From Oscillospiraceae bacterium (GTDB taxonomy: Bacteria; Bacillota; Clostridia; Oscillospirales; Oscillospiraceae), in contig SVLX01000005.1 in assembly GCA_015067725.1 (NCBI GenBank), positions 1 to 64,000 on the forward strand: a DNA stretch of 64,000 bases, in the 5' to 3' direction. Positions 7,917 through 17,150 of this stretch are shown here, in pieces; within the stretch, counting starts at the first letter, position 1; every line of letters starts with the position of its first letter. The translations under genes and the position numbers were made by a program. A model generated the notes under the pieces. The model was given only the letters and a program-made list of their open reading frames with translations. It did not search any database and was not told the DNA's origin.

Positions 7917-8034
7917 AACCACAGAAACTGCGTCCATGTACGCAATCGGGAAGGGTGAAAAGATGTACAACTGATCTGCATTTCAACAGGAAACGCTCCG
8001 GCGGCTTCAGCTTCTGTGCTGGGCCTTGGTTTCC

Positions 8035-8082
8035 ATGCCGAAAATGCGGATTGACCGGTTTCTTTGGGTGTTTTTTCCTTGA
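8035..8082 (+). CDS. Possible leader peptide (15 aa) upstream of the ABC-F gene
   Basis: A short open frame encodes MPKMRIDRFLWVFFP, ending 16 nt before an attenuator hairpin. Its hydrophobic end and position resemble the stalling leader peptides that control ABC-F and erm genes. No clear ribosome site precedes it. A second mini-frame, MYAIGKGEKMYN (7936-7974), has AAGGGTGA before its internal ATG at 7963. Which one, if either, is translated is unknown. Confidence 0.35.
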   Translation: MPKMRIDRFLWVFFP

Positions 8083-8098
8083 AGAAGGTGTTTTTGTG

Positions 8099-8132
8099 TC
8101 TGCTTTCGGTATCGCTGGAAGCAGATTTTTTT
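8099..8132 (+). promoter_or_regulatory. Transcription attenuator (terminator hairpin) in the ABC-F leader
   Basis: TCTGCTT pairs with AAGCAGA across a 13-nt loop and is followed by seven T, then immediately by the GAAAGGAG ribosome site of the ABC-F gene. A terminator in this position would stop transcription unless it is prevented from forming, as established for several antibiotic-induced ABC-F genes. Confidence 0.7.
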
Positions 8133-8147
8133 GAAAGGAGCATATCT

Positions 8148-9671
8148 ATGCTGCAGATTGAACACCTGACCATCACCCATAAGAAAGATTTGAGAACCAT
8201 CCTCGCTGACCTGAGCCTGACCCTGAATGACGGGGACAGAGCGGCCATTATCGGGGAGGAAGGCAACGGAAAATCCACCCTGCTGAAGCTGCTCCATGAC
8301 CCGGACTCGGTCAGCGGCTACGTCCAGTGGGATGGACGAATCTCCACCGGGCGAGCCAGACTGGGTTATCTGGCCCAGCAGTTGACCCCGGAGGAAATGT
8401 ACCTGACTGCCGCGGAATTCTGGGACGGCGGCGCACCGGCCGACCCCGGGCGGGCGGCAAAACTGCTGAATGCGCTGGGGCTGAGCCGGCAGATCGCCGG
8501 GGATTACCGCCCCATGTCCACCCTCTCCGGTGGCGAGCGGGTGAAGCTGAGGCTGGCGAAGCTCCTGGCGGGTGAGCCGGATATCTTGTTGCTGGATGAG
8601 CCCACCAATGATTTGGATTTGCAGACCCTGTACTGGCTGGAGGATTTCCTGTTGGACTGTCCTGTTCCGGTTCTCTATGTCTCCCATGATGAGACACTGC
8701 TGGAGAAGACCGCCAACATGATTGTCCATTTGGAAGCCCTGCGGCGCAAGACTCTGCCCCGGTGTACAGTGGCCCGGGTGGGTTTCCGGGACTATATGGA
8801 AGCCAGAGCCCAGAAATTCCACCATCAGGCGCAGGTTTCCCGGTGGGAGCATCGGGATTTCCGGCAGAAAATGGATCGTTTTCTCCGGATTCGCAATAAG
8901 GTGGAGCACCAGCAGGCTACCATCAGCCGGCAGGACCCCCACGGCGGTCAGCTACTGAAGAAGAAAATGCACGCCGTCAAGTCCATGGAGCGCCGCTTTG
9001 CCCAGGAAAAGGAGCGGCTGACTCAGATGCCGGAGATGGAGGAGGCCATTTTCCTCCGCTTCCCGGAGGCGGGAAAAGTGCCCCGGGGGAAGACAGTGCT
9101 GGATTTTGCGCTCCCGGTGTTGGAGGTCTCCCAGCGGGTGCTTTCCCGGGACATCCGGCTCAAGGTGGTTGGACCGGAGCGAATTGGCATTATCGGGGAC
9201 AACGGTTGCGGAAAAACCACCCTCCTGAGGGCCATAGCCTGCGCCTTTGCCCACCGTCAGGACATACGGGCCGCCTATATGCCCCAGAACTACGCCGACC
9301 TGTTATGCCCTGATCTGAACCCGGTGGACTACCTGAATCCCACCGGTGACCCCGGCAGAGCCACAAAAATCCGGGACTATCTGGGCTCTCTCCGGTTCAC
9401 CACCCGGGAGATGGGCCACCCCACCGGGGAGCTATCCGGCGGTCAGCAGGCGAAAATTTTCTTTCTGGGTATGATTCTGAACGAAGCGCAGGTTTTGCTG
9501 TTGGACGAGCCCACCCGGAATTTCTCGCCCCTGTCCGGCCCGGTGATTCGGCATATTCTGGCGGAATTCGGGGGTGCCATCATCTCCGTATCCCATGACC
9601 GGCGATATTTGGAGGAGGTCTGCCAGAAGATTTATGCCCTGACACCGGAGGGGTTGGTGTGGCTTGCATAG
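8148..9671 (+). CDS. ABC-F family ATPase, ribosome-protection/resistance type
   Basis: Product of 507 aa with two nucleotide-binding domains and no membrane helices. Domain 1 has Walker A GEEGNGKST, signature LSGGE and LLLDEPTNDLDL; domain 2 has Walker A GDNGCGKTT, signature LSGGQ and LLLDEPTRNFSPLSGP. The EPTRNFSP variant and the basic linker (about residues 235-300, LLKKKMHAVKSMERRF) resemble the Lsa/Vga/Msr resistance group rather than EttA. These proteins bind the ribosomal E site and dislodge macrolide, lincosamide, streptogramin or pleuromutilin drugs. The start at 8148 is set by GAAAGGAG. The attenuator-bearing leader supports drug induction. The substrate cannot be told from sequence. 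Confidence 0.85.
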   Translation: MLQIEHLTITHKKDLRTILADLSLTLNDGDRAAIIGEEGNGKSTLLKLLHDPDSVSGYVQWDGRISTGRARLGYLAQQLTPEEMYLTAAEFWDGGAPADPGRAAKLLNALGLSRQIAGDYRPMSTLSGGERVKLRLAKLLAGEPDILLLDEPTNDLDLQTLYWLEDFLLDCPVPVLYVSHDETLLEKTANMIVHLEALRRKTLPRCTVARVGFRDYMEARAQKFHHQAQVSRWEHRDFRQKMDRFLRIRNKVEHQQATISRQDPHGGQLLKKKMHAVKSMERRFAQEKERLTQMPEMEEAIFLRFPEAGKVPRGKTVLDFALPVLEVSQRVLSRDIRLKVVGPERIGIIGDNGCGKTTLLRAIACAFAHRQDIRAAYMPQNYADLLCPDLNPVDYLNPTGDPGRATKIRDYLGSLRFTTREMGHPTGELSGGQQAKIFFLGMILNEAQVLLLDEPTRNFSPLSGPVIRHILAEFGGAIISVSHDRRYLEEVCQKIYALTPEGLVWLA

Positions 9672-9807
9672 AAATGGTGTGTTCGGCTACGGCGCTCTCT
9701 CAGCCTTGCTTCGCTCAGCAGTGACCGGAGGGAATGTCTGTGGTGTTCTCCCAAGTGGAGCGCCTTTGGCAACTCCGTGCCTGCCCCGAAGGGCGGAGAG
9801 GGCTTTT
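9672..9807. repeat. Diverged copy of interspersed repeat family A
   Basis: Begins right after the ABC-F stop. It contains gcgctctctcagccttgctt and gtgcctgccccgaagggcgg, related to the hairpin segments of the better-preserved copies downstream. No coding gene lies between 9672 and 10422. Confidence 0.5.
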
Positions 9808-9965
9808 GCGGATTCGCCGGAAGGTCGGTGGTTGCTGGCGTGTTCTGCTGCAACTCCCTCCGCCCCTTCGGGGCACCTCCCCCGGTGAGGGAGGCTTTGG
9901 GTGGGTGCGTAGCCTGAGGCTCCCTCTTTGAGGGAGCTGGCTCGCGTTAGCGAGACTGAGGGAGT
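9808..9965 (+). repeat. Interspersed repeat family A, copy 1 (158 bp)
   Basis: Starts gcggattcgccggaaggtcg and ends gagactgagggagt. It contains three hairpin segments: CCGCCCCTTCGGGGC, the CTCCC..GGGAG pair around CGGTGAGG, and GCTCCCTCTTTGAGGGAGC with TCGCGTTAGCGA. Copy 2 matches it over the full 158 bp with only a CC/AT difference. Confidence 0.9.
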
Positions 9966-10038
9966 AAACCGGCAGTTCTGGCATGGACTCCCTCCGTCAC
10001 GGCTTCGCCGTCCCCCCTCGCCGAGGGGGGTACCCGGT

Positions 10039-10196
10039 GCGGATTCGCCGGAAGGTCGGTGGTTGCTGGCGTGTTCTGCTGCAACTCCCTCCGCCCCTTC
10101 GGGGCACCTCCATCGGTGAGGGAGGCTTTGGGTGGGTGCGTAGCCTGAGGCTCCCTCTTTGAGGGAGCTGGCTCGCGTTAGCGAGACTGAGGGAGT
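10039..10196 (+). repeat. Interspersed repeat family A, copy 2 (158 bp)
   Basis: Same length and orientation as copy 1, 231 bp downstream, differing visibly at two adjacent bases. The spacer 9966-10038 includes another hairpin (CCCCCTCGCCGAGGGGGG). Confidence 0.9.
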
Positions 10197-10218
10197 GTTG
10201 CGGGAGTGCTTTGCTGAT

Positions 10219-10300
10219 TGACTCCCTCCGCCCCTTCGGGGCACCTCCCTCGGTGAGGGAGGCTTTGGGTGGGGAGGTTTTGCGGATTCGCCGGAAGGTT
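10219..10300 (+). repeat. Interspersed repeat family A, partial copy 3
   Basis: Carries the actccctccgccccttcggg hairpin and the flanking gcggattcgccggaaggttg in permuted order, so it is a truncated or recombined copy. Confidence 0.75.
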
Positions 10301-10422
10301 GGTGGTTACTGGTAGGTCGTACGGGCTGTATGGACTGGTGGCATCGTATACCCTTTGTGATAAAAAACAGGCAAAAACTGTCCGATAGCGGGACATTTTC
10401 GCCTTGGAAAGAAGGTAATTTC

Positions 10423-11490
10423 ATGTTGAACATCTATCCGGAATTTTATGATGCATTCCATTGTCTCGCCGCCACCTGCCCGGACTCGTGCTGTGTGTCC
10501 TGGGCGGTGGTGGTGGACGAAGATGCCGCGGAGCATTATCGCAGAGTACCCGGCGCATTGGGGGAAAAACTGCGGGAAGTGATGGAGACCGACGAAGACG
10601 GCGACCTGATTTTCCGGATGGAGGGTGGCCGCTGTCCCTTCTTCGATGCTGACGGACTCTGCCGGATTCAGCGGGAATTGGGGGAGGAAGGCCTGTGTCA
10701 GACCTGCTTCAAGTTCCCCCGGCTGACCCATGACTATGGCCATTTCATTGAGCATGGTTTAACTTTGGCCTGTCCTGAGGCCGCCCGGTTGATTCTGACC
10801 CAAAAAGGCCCACGAAAACTGATTCAGCGGACGGACGACACCCCGGAGGAGGAGACCAATCTGGACGAAGACTGGCTCAGCACACTGCAGACCCTGCGCC
10901 GTCAGCTTCTGGATGAGCTTTGGTCTGCCGATTGTGGGGAGGAAGAGGCGCTGGCGGTCTGTCTGCTCCACACCCAGTGGGCGCAGGATTATGCCGACGG
11001 TTTTGACCCTGCGCCCTTTGACCGGGAGGCCGCCCTGACTGCTGTGGGTGGCCAGGGCGGACAAAGTGGGGTCATGGAGGCACTTCTGCAGATGCACCGG
11101 GAGTTGGAAATTCTGACTCCCCAGTGGGCAGAGTTGCTCCGGGAGGCGGCGCAGTGGACTGACCCCCTGCCCTCCATGCCCCAGACGGGGATCTTGCGCC
11201 CGCTGGCTGAGGAATATCTGTACCGCTACTGGTTGCAGGCGGCGGATGACGATGACCTTTTGGGCAGGATGATTCTGCTGGGGGTGAATGCGCTGGTGGT
11301 GCGCCGTCTGGCGCAGGTGAAGCTGGCCAAGACCGGAGAACTCACCATCCATGACCTGTTGTGGCTCTGTCAGCTCTATAGTAAAGAGGTGGAGCATGAT
11401 GAGGTGAATCGGGAGATGCTTTTGGAGAAGCTGCTGGATGATGAGGGGTTGGCCGTGGATGAGATAGCGGGGGTCTGCCTGAAAACTTGA
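10423..11490 (+). CDS. FliB-like cysteine-cluster protein (flagellin lysine-N-methylase family)
   Basis: Product of 355 aa. The N-terminus has CPDSCCVSW (about residues 19-27), then CPFFDADGLCRIQRELGEEGLCQTCFKFPR (about 71-100, in pieces) and LACPEAARL, the Cys-rich pattern of FliB. FliB methylates lysines of flagellin in enterobacteria, while homologues occur widely in non-flagellated Clostridia with unknown substrate. The cysteines suggest an Fe-S cluster. The rest is helical. The start at 10423 is supported by GAAGG. No flagellar genes are visible nearby, so the substrate is open. It ends at a strong bidirectional hairpin. Confidence 0.75.
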   Translation: MLNIYPEFYDAFHCLAATCPDSCCVSWAVVVDEDAAEHYRRVPGALGEKLREVMETDEDGDLIFRMEGGRCPFFDADGLCRIQRELGEEGLCQTCFKFPRLTHDYGHFIEHGLTLACPEAARLILTQKGPRKLIQRTDDTPEEETNLDEDWLSTLQTLRRQLLDELWSADCGEEEALAVCLLHTQWAQDYADGFDPAPFDREAALTAVGGQGGQSGVMEALLQMHRELEILTPQWAELLREAAQWTDPLPSMPQTGILRPLAEEYLYRYWLQAADDDDLLGRMILLGVNALVVRRLAQVKLAKTGELTIHDLLWLCQLYSKEVEHDEVNREMLLEKLLDDEGLAVDEIAGVCLKT

Positions 11491-11503
11491 GAATAAGTAA
11501 ATC

Positions 11504-11564
11504 AAAAACAGCACACCGACTGAAGTGGCATAACTTGCCTCCTTACGTCTGGTGTGCTGTTTTT
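11504..11564. terminator. Bidirectional terminator
   Basis: AAAAACAGCACACC pairs perfectly with GGTGTGCTGTTTTT across a loop of about 33 nt; the T-run works in both directions. It separates the FliB-like gene from the minus-strand pseudogene. Confidence 0.85.
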
Positions 11565-11624
11565 CTGGCTCTCACCATTTCCGATATCAGTTGTTCGATT
11601 TCGACATTCATCGTCCAGGAATAA

Positions 11625-12180
11625 TCATTCGTAAAGTTTGTTGACTATTCGCACAGTTAGATATCGTGCCCGCTCAGCCAAAAATGCCTCATATTTTTCT
11701 TTTGTTAAAGTTTCGGTGCTTTCGGTGAATGCGAGTTCCTTCTTACTGGGATAGGCAAGCTTAATTCGCATATCGTCTCGTAGTGAATACACACTTGCAC
11801 CGTCCCCTTGTTTTTCATAGTAAGTAGAATCTCCTTTGCTTCGATTGTCTGCCTTTGGGATATACGCCAAATTGCAAGGTGCAGAAATTGGGACAGAGAC
11901 GTTCCCTTTAGAGATGAAACTTTGAAGTTTCTTCTTTGGTACGCAGTGTTCGATGTCATACTCTGTTTTTGCAATATCCGCAGAGTCAACAAATAGGCGG
12001 AGAATGTAATTCAGAAAGAGTTACGTTTCTGCAGAAACATTGGTAGACGATGCCTTTTTGTTTTCAGAAACAAGCCACGCTGAGATTGTCTGTTCAAAAC
12101 GATCCCGAGCAACGTCAAGTACATACCGACAGGAAGCTTGAAAACTGTGGTGGTACGTGTTACAATAGGAATGAAATCTG
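11625..12180 (-). pseudogene. C-terminal remnant of a DUF262/DUF1524 (GmrSD-like HNH) protein
   Basis: In one minus-strand frame, about 50 codons ending SAWLVSENKKASS...SAET are interrupted by one in-frame TAA (12021-12023). The frame then continues LFLNYILRLFVDSADIAKTE, YDIEHCVPKKKL, NLAYIPKADNRSKGDSTYYE and EAFLAERARYLTVRIVNKLYE to the stop at 11625. The [D]IEH..P...L then N-x-x-x-IP-x-x-x-N-R-x-K-G pattern is the HNH/DUF1524 end of DUF262 proteins, the family of the GmrSD modified-DNA restriction enzyme. The N-terminal DUF262 nuclease/NTPase part is missing. The stretch is visibly more AT-rich than its surroundings. No intact start exists; this is a decayed, probably horizontally acquired, defence gene. 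Confidence 0.65.
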
Positions 12181-12213
12181 AACCATCAGAAAGTACAGCT
12201 TTTGACACCCCAA

Positions 12214-12277
12214 ACCAAAAAACACTCCCGACCACAGGTCAAAAACCTGCAAGTCGGAAGTGTTCTTTTTTATTCTG
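12214..12277 (-). terminator. Terminator of plsC (also usable from the plus side)
   Basis: AACACT-CCCGAC pairs with GTCGG-AAGTGTT with a long loop that holds a second small stem (ACAGGT / ACCTG). T-runs occur on both sides, TTTTTTGG in the minus direction. It lies just past the plsC stop. Confidence 0.7.
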
Positions 12278-12296
12278 GTGGGGTTTTCTCTGTAAC

Positions 12297-13310
12297 TCAG
12301 CGGGGAAAAATCCTGTTTTTCCGCAGGATATCGGTCAGGCGAAGCACTTCTTCTGTTTCCAGCAGCGCACCATTTTCATCAAAGGGAACATCGTTGATGT
12401 GGTAGAATCGATAAAAATCCCCGTCTGCGCCCCGAATCCGGCTGCGCTCCAGTTGAAGATTCTTCCCGCCAAAGACCAGATTGCGGTAATTGCCCTTCAG
12501 ATAGTTGACATAATCCTGTTCGGTAACCTCCCGGCGGGGAAACTCCCCCTTTTCTGCCATCAGTTCCCAGCGCATGGTGGAGATGGCTTCTTCGTATTCG
12601 CTGAGCTTCTGGGGCAGGTCATCGTGTATGTCCACAGGAATCGGCGCACCATAGCGGATGTGCAGTCTGGTGATGGTCTCCTTTTCCCTGGTCGTGTCAT
12701 AGGTGAATTCCACAGCCACCGGAATTACCGGCACCCCCGCCTTCTGAGCCACCTCCAGAAAACCAATGCTCATGGGCAAATGCAGTTTGTTGGGCGACAG
12801 ATTCCATGTCCCCTCCGGAAAATACCAGACACCATGACCGTTCATCAGGATATGGATCATGTCCAGCTTCGCATTGCGCCGGTTCTCCCGGTCACTGCTG
12901 TCTTTGTTGACCAGAACCAGCCCCGTACACAATTGCGCCACGGTGAGCAGTTTGCTGACATCCGATGCCTGAAGGATAACGCAGTGCCGGGGATTGCCGG
13001 GAATCCAGCACAGACTGTCCAGCATACCCTGGTGCGTGCTGGCAAAGAGGACGCCGCCCGCCTGCGGTATATGCTCTATTCCGTCCACAACGTACTCCAG
13101 CTTCCCACCGGCCAGAAGCCTGGTGACAAAGGCATCCAGCCGGTTGACCAGCTTCTTTAGTTTTGGCGCAACGGTAATCGCTCCGGCGGTGGTATTGGTC
13201 AATGGTCTGTGCCGCACATATTGCCGCAGTCGGTTGACATAATCTATTTTCTCCTGCGGGGACAGGGCATTTTCTTCGTGCAGTCGCAGGTAGTTAAAGG
13301 TAGGCTCCAT
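12297..13310 (-). CDS. plsC: 1-acyl-sn-glycerol-3-phosphate acyltransferase (PlsC family)
   Basis: Product of 337 aa. The acyltransferase domain (about residues 75-230) shows the catalytic HX4D motif in STHQGMLDSL, NRRNAKLDM and FPEGTWN, the substrate-binding block that replaces the usual FPEGTR. It would transfer an acyl chain to lysophosphatidate or a related lysolipid at the membrane. The C-terminal roughly 100 residues (after RWELMAEKGEFPR) extend beyond a minimal PlsC and are seen in the larger Firmicutes variants. Monocistronic between two terminators. Substrate identity (lysophosphatidate or another lysolipid) is not certain. Confidence 0.8.
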   Translation of the reverse strand: MEPTFNYLRLHEENALSPQEKIDYVNRLRQYVRHRPLTNTTAGAITVAPKLKKLVNRLDAFVTRLLAGGKLEYVVDGIEHIPQAGGVLFASTHQGMLDSLCWIPGNPRHCVILQASDVSKLLTVAQLCTGLVLVNKDSSDRENRRNAKLDMIHILMNGHGVWYFPEGTWNLSPNKLHLPMSIGFLEVAQKAGVPVIPVAVEFTYDTTREKETITRLHIRYGAPIPVDIHDDLPQKLSEYEEAISTMRWELMAEKGEFPRREVTEQDYVNYLKGNYRNLVFGGKNLQLERSRIRGADGDFYRFYHINDVPFDENGALLETEEVLRLTDILRKNRIFPR

Positions 13311-13435
13311 GTTTTTCCCCCATAGTTCTGCGGCTCTACTGGCGTAACATCATCCATCGCCACAGGATTTTCTGTCATTATACCGGGAATCCGAAAAAAA
13401 CGCAAGCTTTGTGGGGAAAACACCGGGTACACCTG

Positions 13436-13517
13436 CAAAAAATACAGCCGGACGGACACTTGCCGGAGGCAGACCGGCTTACCGTCTTCGCTCCGGGCAT
13501 GTGCGCCACCGGCTGTA
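13436..13517 (-). terminator. Long-stem terminator of spo0A
   Basis: On the minus strand TACAGCCGG and CCGGCTGTA pair across a branched loop that contains a further inner stem, followed by TTTTTTGC. Confidence 0.65.
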
Positions 13518-13523
13518 GATTGT

Positions 13524-14309
13524 TCAGAAATTCCCCACCTCGCTGGACCGCAACTGCAACTGCAGCTTATCCGCAATCAGGGCAATAAACTCACTGTTGG
13601 TGGGCTTTCCCTTGGTATTGCTGACCGTGTAGCCGAAAAACCGCTGGAGCGTGTCCAGGTCGCCTCTGTCCCAGGCCACCTCAATGGCGTGGCGAATGGC
13701 CCGCTCCACCCGGCTGGGGGTAGTCCCAAAGGTTTTGGCTACCTGGGGATAGAGTACCTTGGTGATGGCGTTAATCACGTCCATGTCGTTGACGGCGATG
13801 ATGATGGCCTCCCGGAGATATTGGTAGCCCTTGATGTGGGCCGGGACACCAATCTCGTGAATGATGCCGGTGACCATGGCCTCAATGCCCGGCTCCTGCC
13901 GTCCGGGGCGGCGAAGCTGGGGCGCAGGGGCGTTGCGGCTGTCCCGGATTTCCTCCAGACGCTGTACCAGTGCCTCGGTGTCGCAGGGCTTGAGCATGAA
14001 ATACTCCACCCCCAGACTGGTGATGGACTGGGAGATGTACCCGGTCATCAGTGCGGTGGTGACCAGCGCCACAGGTGGCTTGGCCATATCGTGGGCGGTG
14101 CGCAGGACGCTGATGCCATCCCTTTTGGAAAGCATCAGGTCGAGCATCAGAATATCCGGCTGAGTCTGCTGCAGAAGCCGCAGTGCCTCCTCGCCGTCGT
14201 GAGCCATCCCGACCACCTCAAAAGACCCACGTTGCATCAAAGTTTCCCTCAAACGGTCACAAAAGGCCTCACTGCTGTCTGCAATCAAGACCCTGATTCG
14301 ATTATCCAT
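13524..14309 (-). CDS. spo0A: Sporulation master response regulator Spo0A
   Basis: Product of 261 aa. The receiver domain (about 1-125) has the acidic pocket at IADSSE, phospho-acceptor Asp in [14 protein letters not shown], Thr in LVTTALM and Lys in MLKPCD. The DNA-binding domain (about 145-261) has [40 protein letters not shown] and [15 protein letters not shown], the diagnostic Spo0A C-terminal blocks with the recognition helix. It controls entry into sporulation by binding Spo0A boxes. In most Bacilli and Clostridia spo0A follows spoIVB; here spoIVB is not adjacent, since 14310-14684 lacks a gene and a recombinase lies upstream. Confidence 0.96.
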   Translation of the reverse strand: MDNRIRVLIADSSEAFCDRLRETLMQRGSFEVVGMAHDGEEALRLLQQTQPDILMLDLMLSKRDGISVLRTAHDMAKPPVALVTTALMTGYISQSITSLGVEYFMLKPCDTEALVQRLEEIRDSRNAPAPQLRRPGRQEPGIEAMVTGIIHEIGVPAHIKGYQYLREAIIIAVNDMDVINAITKVLYPQVAKTFGTTPSRVERAIRHAIEVAWDRGDLDTLQRFFGYTVSNTKGKPTNSEFIALIADKLQLQLRSSEVGNF

Positions 14310-14684
14310 TGCTGTCCTCTCCTCCAGTAAATTTGACAGCCCTCCGGACGTTCCGCCATGACCGGAGCGGCGACAGCTCTAAATTATCACAAAGAGTCCC
14401 CTTTTGCAAGGTCGTTTGCCAAATAATCGTTCGTCAAGTTGCGGGGTTTTACCGAAAAAACAGGTGGTTTTCCAAACTTTTGGCGGTTAAGTCGATTGGC
14501 CGGGGGTGAAAGCGGGCGAAGATGGTCGAAAGGCGGCGGCGTTGACTTTCATCATCATTTTGTGGATGAAATGATGATGATTGTGTAGTTCTTGCGTTCC
14601 TTTTTCGCATTGGAACGAAAAGCTGCGGAATCCTGTTGACCGGTGGGTACGGATTCCGATTCATTCCGAATCGCTTTCCCTGCA
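14310..14684. other. Non-coding gap upstream of spo0A
   Basis: No credible gene was seen. The stretch must contain the spo0A promoter on the minus strand; an exact promoter could not be assigned. Around 14652-14672 a small stem (GATTC / GAATC) follows the recombinase gene and may be part of its terminator, but the T-run is poor. Confidence 0.4.
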
Positions 14685-15335
<651 letters not shown>

Positions 15336-15392
15336 CTACTATAAGGGAACAATGCCAGGATTGCTAATCCTCTTTTGTCATAAAATGGAAAT

Positions 15393-15421
15393 GCCTCTGC
15401 CCGGTTGCATCAGGCAGAGGC
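15393..15421 (-). terminator. Terminator of the sigma/anti-sigma operon
   Basis: GCCTCTGCC pairs with GGCAGAGGC. On the minus strand it is followed by ATTTCCATTTT, a broken T-tract. Confidence 0.6.
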
Positions 15422-15450
15422 ATAAATGGTATTGGTTGGGTGCGGGCAAA

Positions 15451-16671
15451 TCACCCTTCGTCTGTCGGGAATGCAGTCTGGGTCTCGGCTATGGGATAGG
15501 ACAGGAACAGCATCTCGCAGACATCGTCCAGCCCCTGTATGCTCTCCCGGTGGCTCATCCCGGTGATGTCCAGCTTGCCATGGTCAATCCGGAAACTGAG
15601 GACCATCTGGCAGTGGGCGTTCCCGTGGCTGAGTTCCACCCCATAGTCAATGTGCCAGTATCCATCAAAGAAATCACTCCCGGCATATCCGGCGGATGCA
15701 AAGCGATAGCCCCCAAGCAGGCACTGGGTCAGATCATCCGCATAGGCCCCGGCCACATGGTCCGTAAATCCCGCCAAATCCATCTGCCGGACTGCCCCAT
15801 AAGTCTGCTGAATATAGGCATACTGTTCTGCCGCCTGGGTGCGCAGTTCCGGTAATGCGGCGTTGTATATCGCTTCCGGAATCAGCTCCAGCTCGGCGCA
15901 GAATTCCGCGGCGGTTTGGCAGTGGGTCACATGGGTATCCGCCTCCGTGATATAACTGCCCCAAGGTGTCTCCAGTGGCGCATAGACCACCCCATGGAGC
16001 AGATACCTGCCGTCTTCCAGCACAATGACGCTGTCGGATTCCCGGGTAAGAATTTCCTGCCAGGTCGCCTCGGGAATCATTATGCCGTGAATCCGGTGGT
16101 GAAGCAATCCAGTCCAGAGGGTCAGCGGGTCGGATTCATTCCAGAGGTACTGCCGGTAGAGATCCCCCTTGGCCAGCCAGACTTCGTCACCAATGGTGAA
16201 GGTCGTGCAGTTCATGCCCCAGTCCTCCGGCGTTCTTTCCAGCAGGGACAGGATTTCTTCATACATCCCCTCATAGTCCATGCAGGCCGCCGCCTGCTCC
16301 ATGTCCCCTTGCTCCAGCGCCCGGACATACCGCCCCGCCGCCAGAATGTGCCCCAAATTGGAAAAGCACAGCCCCTGCCCCCGGATTTGGTTCACCGTCA
16401 GGAACATCAGAGGAATGAGCATCAACGTAATCACCAGAGAAGCCAGCCAGCGCAACCGCACCTTGCGGAAACTTCTGGCGACGGCTCTGGTCTCTTTCTG
16501 ACTCTGCACCGCCAACTCCGGCTGGACAAATTGCCGCACCCGCTCCGCCTGCACCCTGCACTGCCGGCAGGTGCGCAGATGATTCTCCACCGCCGTCTTG
16601 CTGGTCGGTGAACACAAGCCATCTTCATACAGGGGCAGTAAATCCTGCGCCATCTCACATGGAATATTCAT
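15451..16671 (-). CDS. Anti-sigma factor with zinc-finger (zf-HC2) and large extracellular domain
   Basis: Product of 406 aa. The N-terminal cytosolic part carries a ZAS motif, C5 and HLRTCRQC (H-x3-C-x2-C, about residues 31-38), which holds the partner sigma factor. One membrane helix (about 73-95, LASLVITLMLIPLMFLTV) leads to an extracellular domain of about 300 aa with no recognised fold, rich in aromatic and acidic residues. The start overlaps the sigma-factor stop as ATGA, so the pair is translationally coupled. It probably senses an envelope signal and releases the ECF factor encoded just upstream. Confidence 0.85.
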   Translation of the reverse strand: MNIPCEMAQDLLPLYEDGLCSPTSKTAVENHLRTCRQCRVQAERVRQFVQPELAVQSQKETRAVARSFRKVRLRWLASLVITLMLIPLMFLTVNQIRGQGLCFSNLGHILAAGRYVRALEQGDMEQAAACMDYEGMYEEILSLLERTPEDWGMNCTTFTIGDEVWLAKGDLYRQYLWNESDPLTLWTGLLHHRIHGIMIPEATWQEILTRESDSVIVLEDGRYLLHGVVYAPLETPWGSYITEADTHVTHCQTAAEFCAELELIPEAIYNAALPELRTQAAEQYAYIQQTYGAVRQMDLAGFTDHVAGAYADDLTQCLLGGYRFASAGYAGSDFFDGYWHIDYGVELSHGNAHCQMVLSFRIDHGKLDITGMSHRESIQGLDDVCEMLFLSYPIAETQTAFPTDEG

Positions 16672-17150
16672 TCAGACACCTCCCGAAGAATCTTTTGTTT
16701 CGCCCGATAATAGGTCACTCTTGCCCAGTTTTCTGTCTTCCCCTGACTTTCGGCAATTTCCTTCAGCTTCAGGCCACCGTAAACATGGAGGATAAATACC
16801 TCCTTATAGGGTTCATCCAGCCGGAGCAGGGCCTGCCGGATGCGGCGATATTCATCATCTTGTATTGCCTGTTCCTCCGGTGGCATTCCGGCGGTCAGGC
16901 GCAGATCGTCCCATGGCTCATCGGCAAACCGCCTCCGGCGGCGGCACTCCTTAAGCCAGGCATTTTTCCCGATTTGGCAGAGCCAGGTATACAGACTACT
17001 GCGCCCCTCAAAGCGGTCAATGTGGACAAACGCCTGATAAAATGTCTCCTGCAGCAGTTCCTCTGCCATGGACTCGTCCCCGGTCAGTCGCAGGAGGAAT
17101 CGGTATACCGGCTTAGCGTGTGCCTCATAGACTTCCTGGAATCCAGCCAA
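16668..17150 (-). CDS. ECF sigma factor (RNA polymerase sigma-70 family)
   Basis: Product of 160 aa if it begins at the TTG at 17150, which has AAAGGAGG 8 nt upstream. An in-frame ATG at 17201 lacks any ribosome site and would add residues that do not look like a sigma factor. Region 2 (about 5-70) shows EVYEAHAKPVYRFLLRLTGD, AEELLQETF and RGSSLYTWL-like spacing (RSSLYTWLCQIGKNAWL); region 4 (about 100-155) shows LRLDEPYKEVFILHVYGGLK and LKEIAESQGKTENWARVTYY. It starts 67 bp inside the upstream acyltransferase gene and ends overlapping the anti-sigma gene, so all three are likely one message. Confidence 0.88.
   Translation of the reverse strand: MAGFQEVYEAHAKPVYRFLLRLTGDESMAEELLQETFYQAFVHIDRFEGRSSLYTWLCQIGKNAWLKECRRRRRFADEPWDDLRLTAGMPPEEQAIQDDEYRRIRQALLRLDEPYKEVFILHVYGGLKLKEIAESQGKTENWARVTYYRAKQKILREVSE

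Noticed and set aside
9672..10330. Several 60-250 codon open frames in the repeat block
   Set aside because: They recur as the same Pro/Arg/Ser-rich peptides in every repeat copy and follow the repeat, not a gene.
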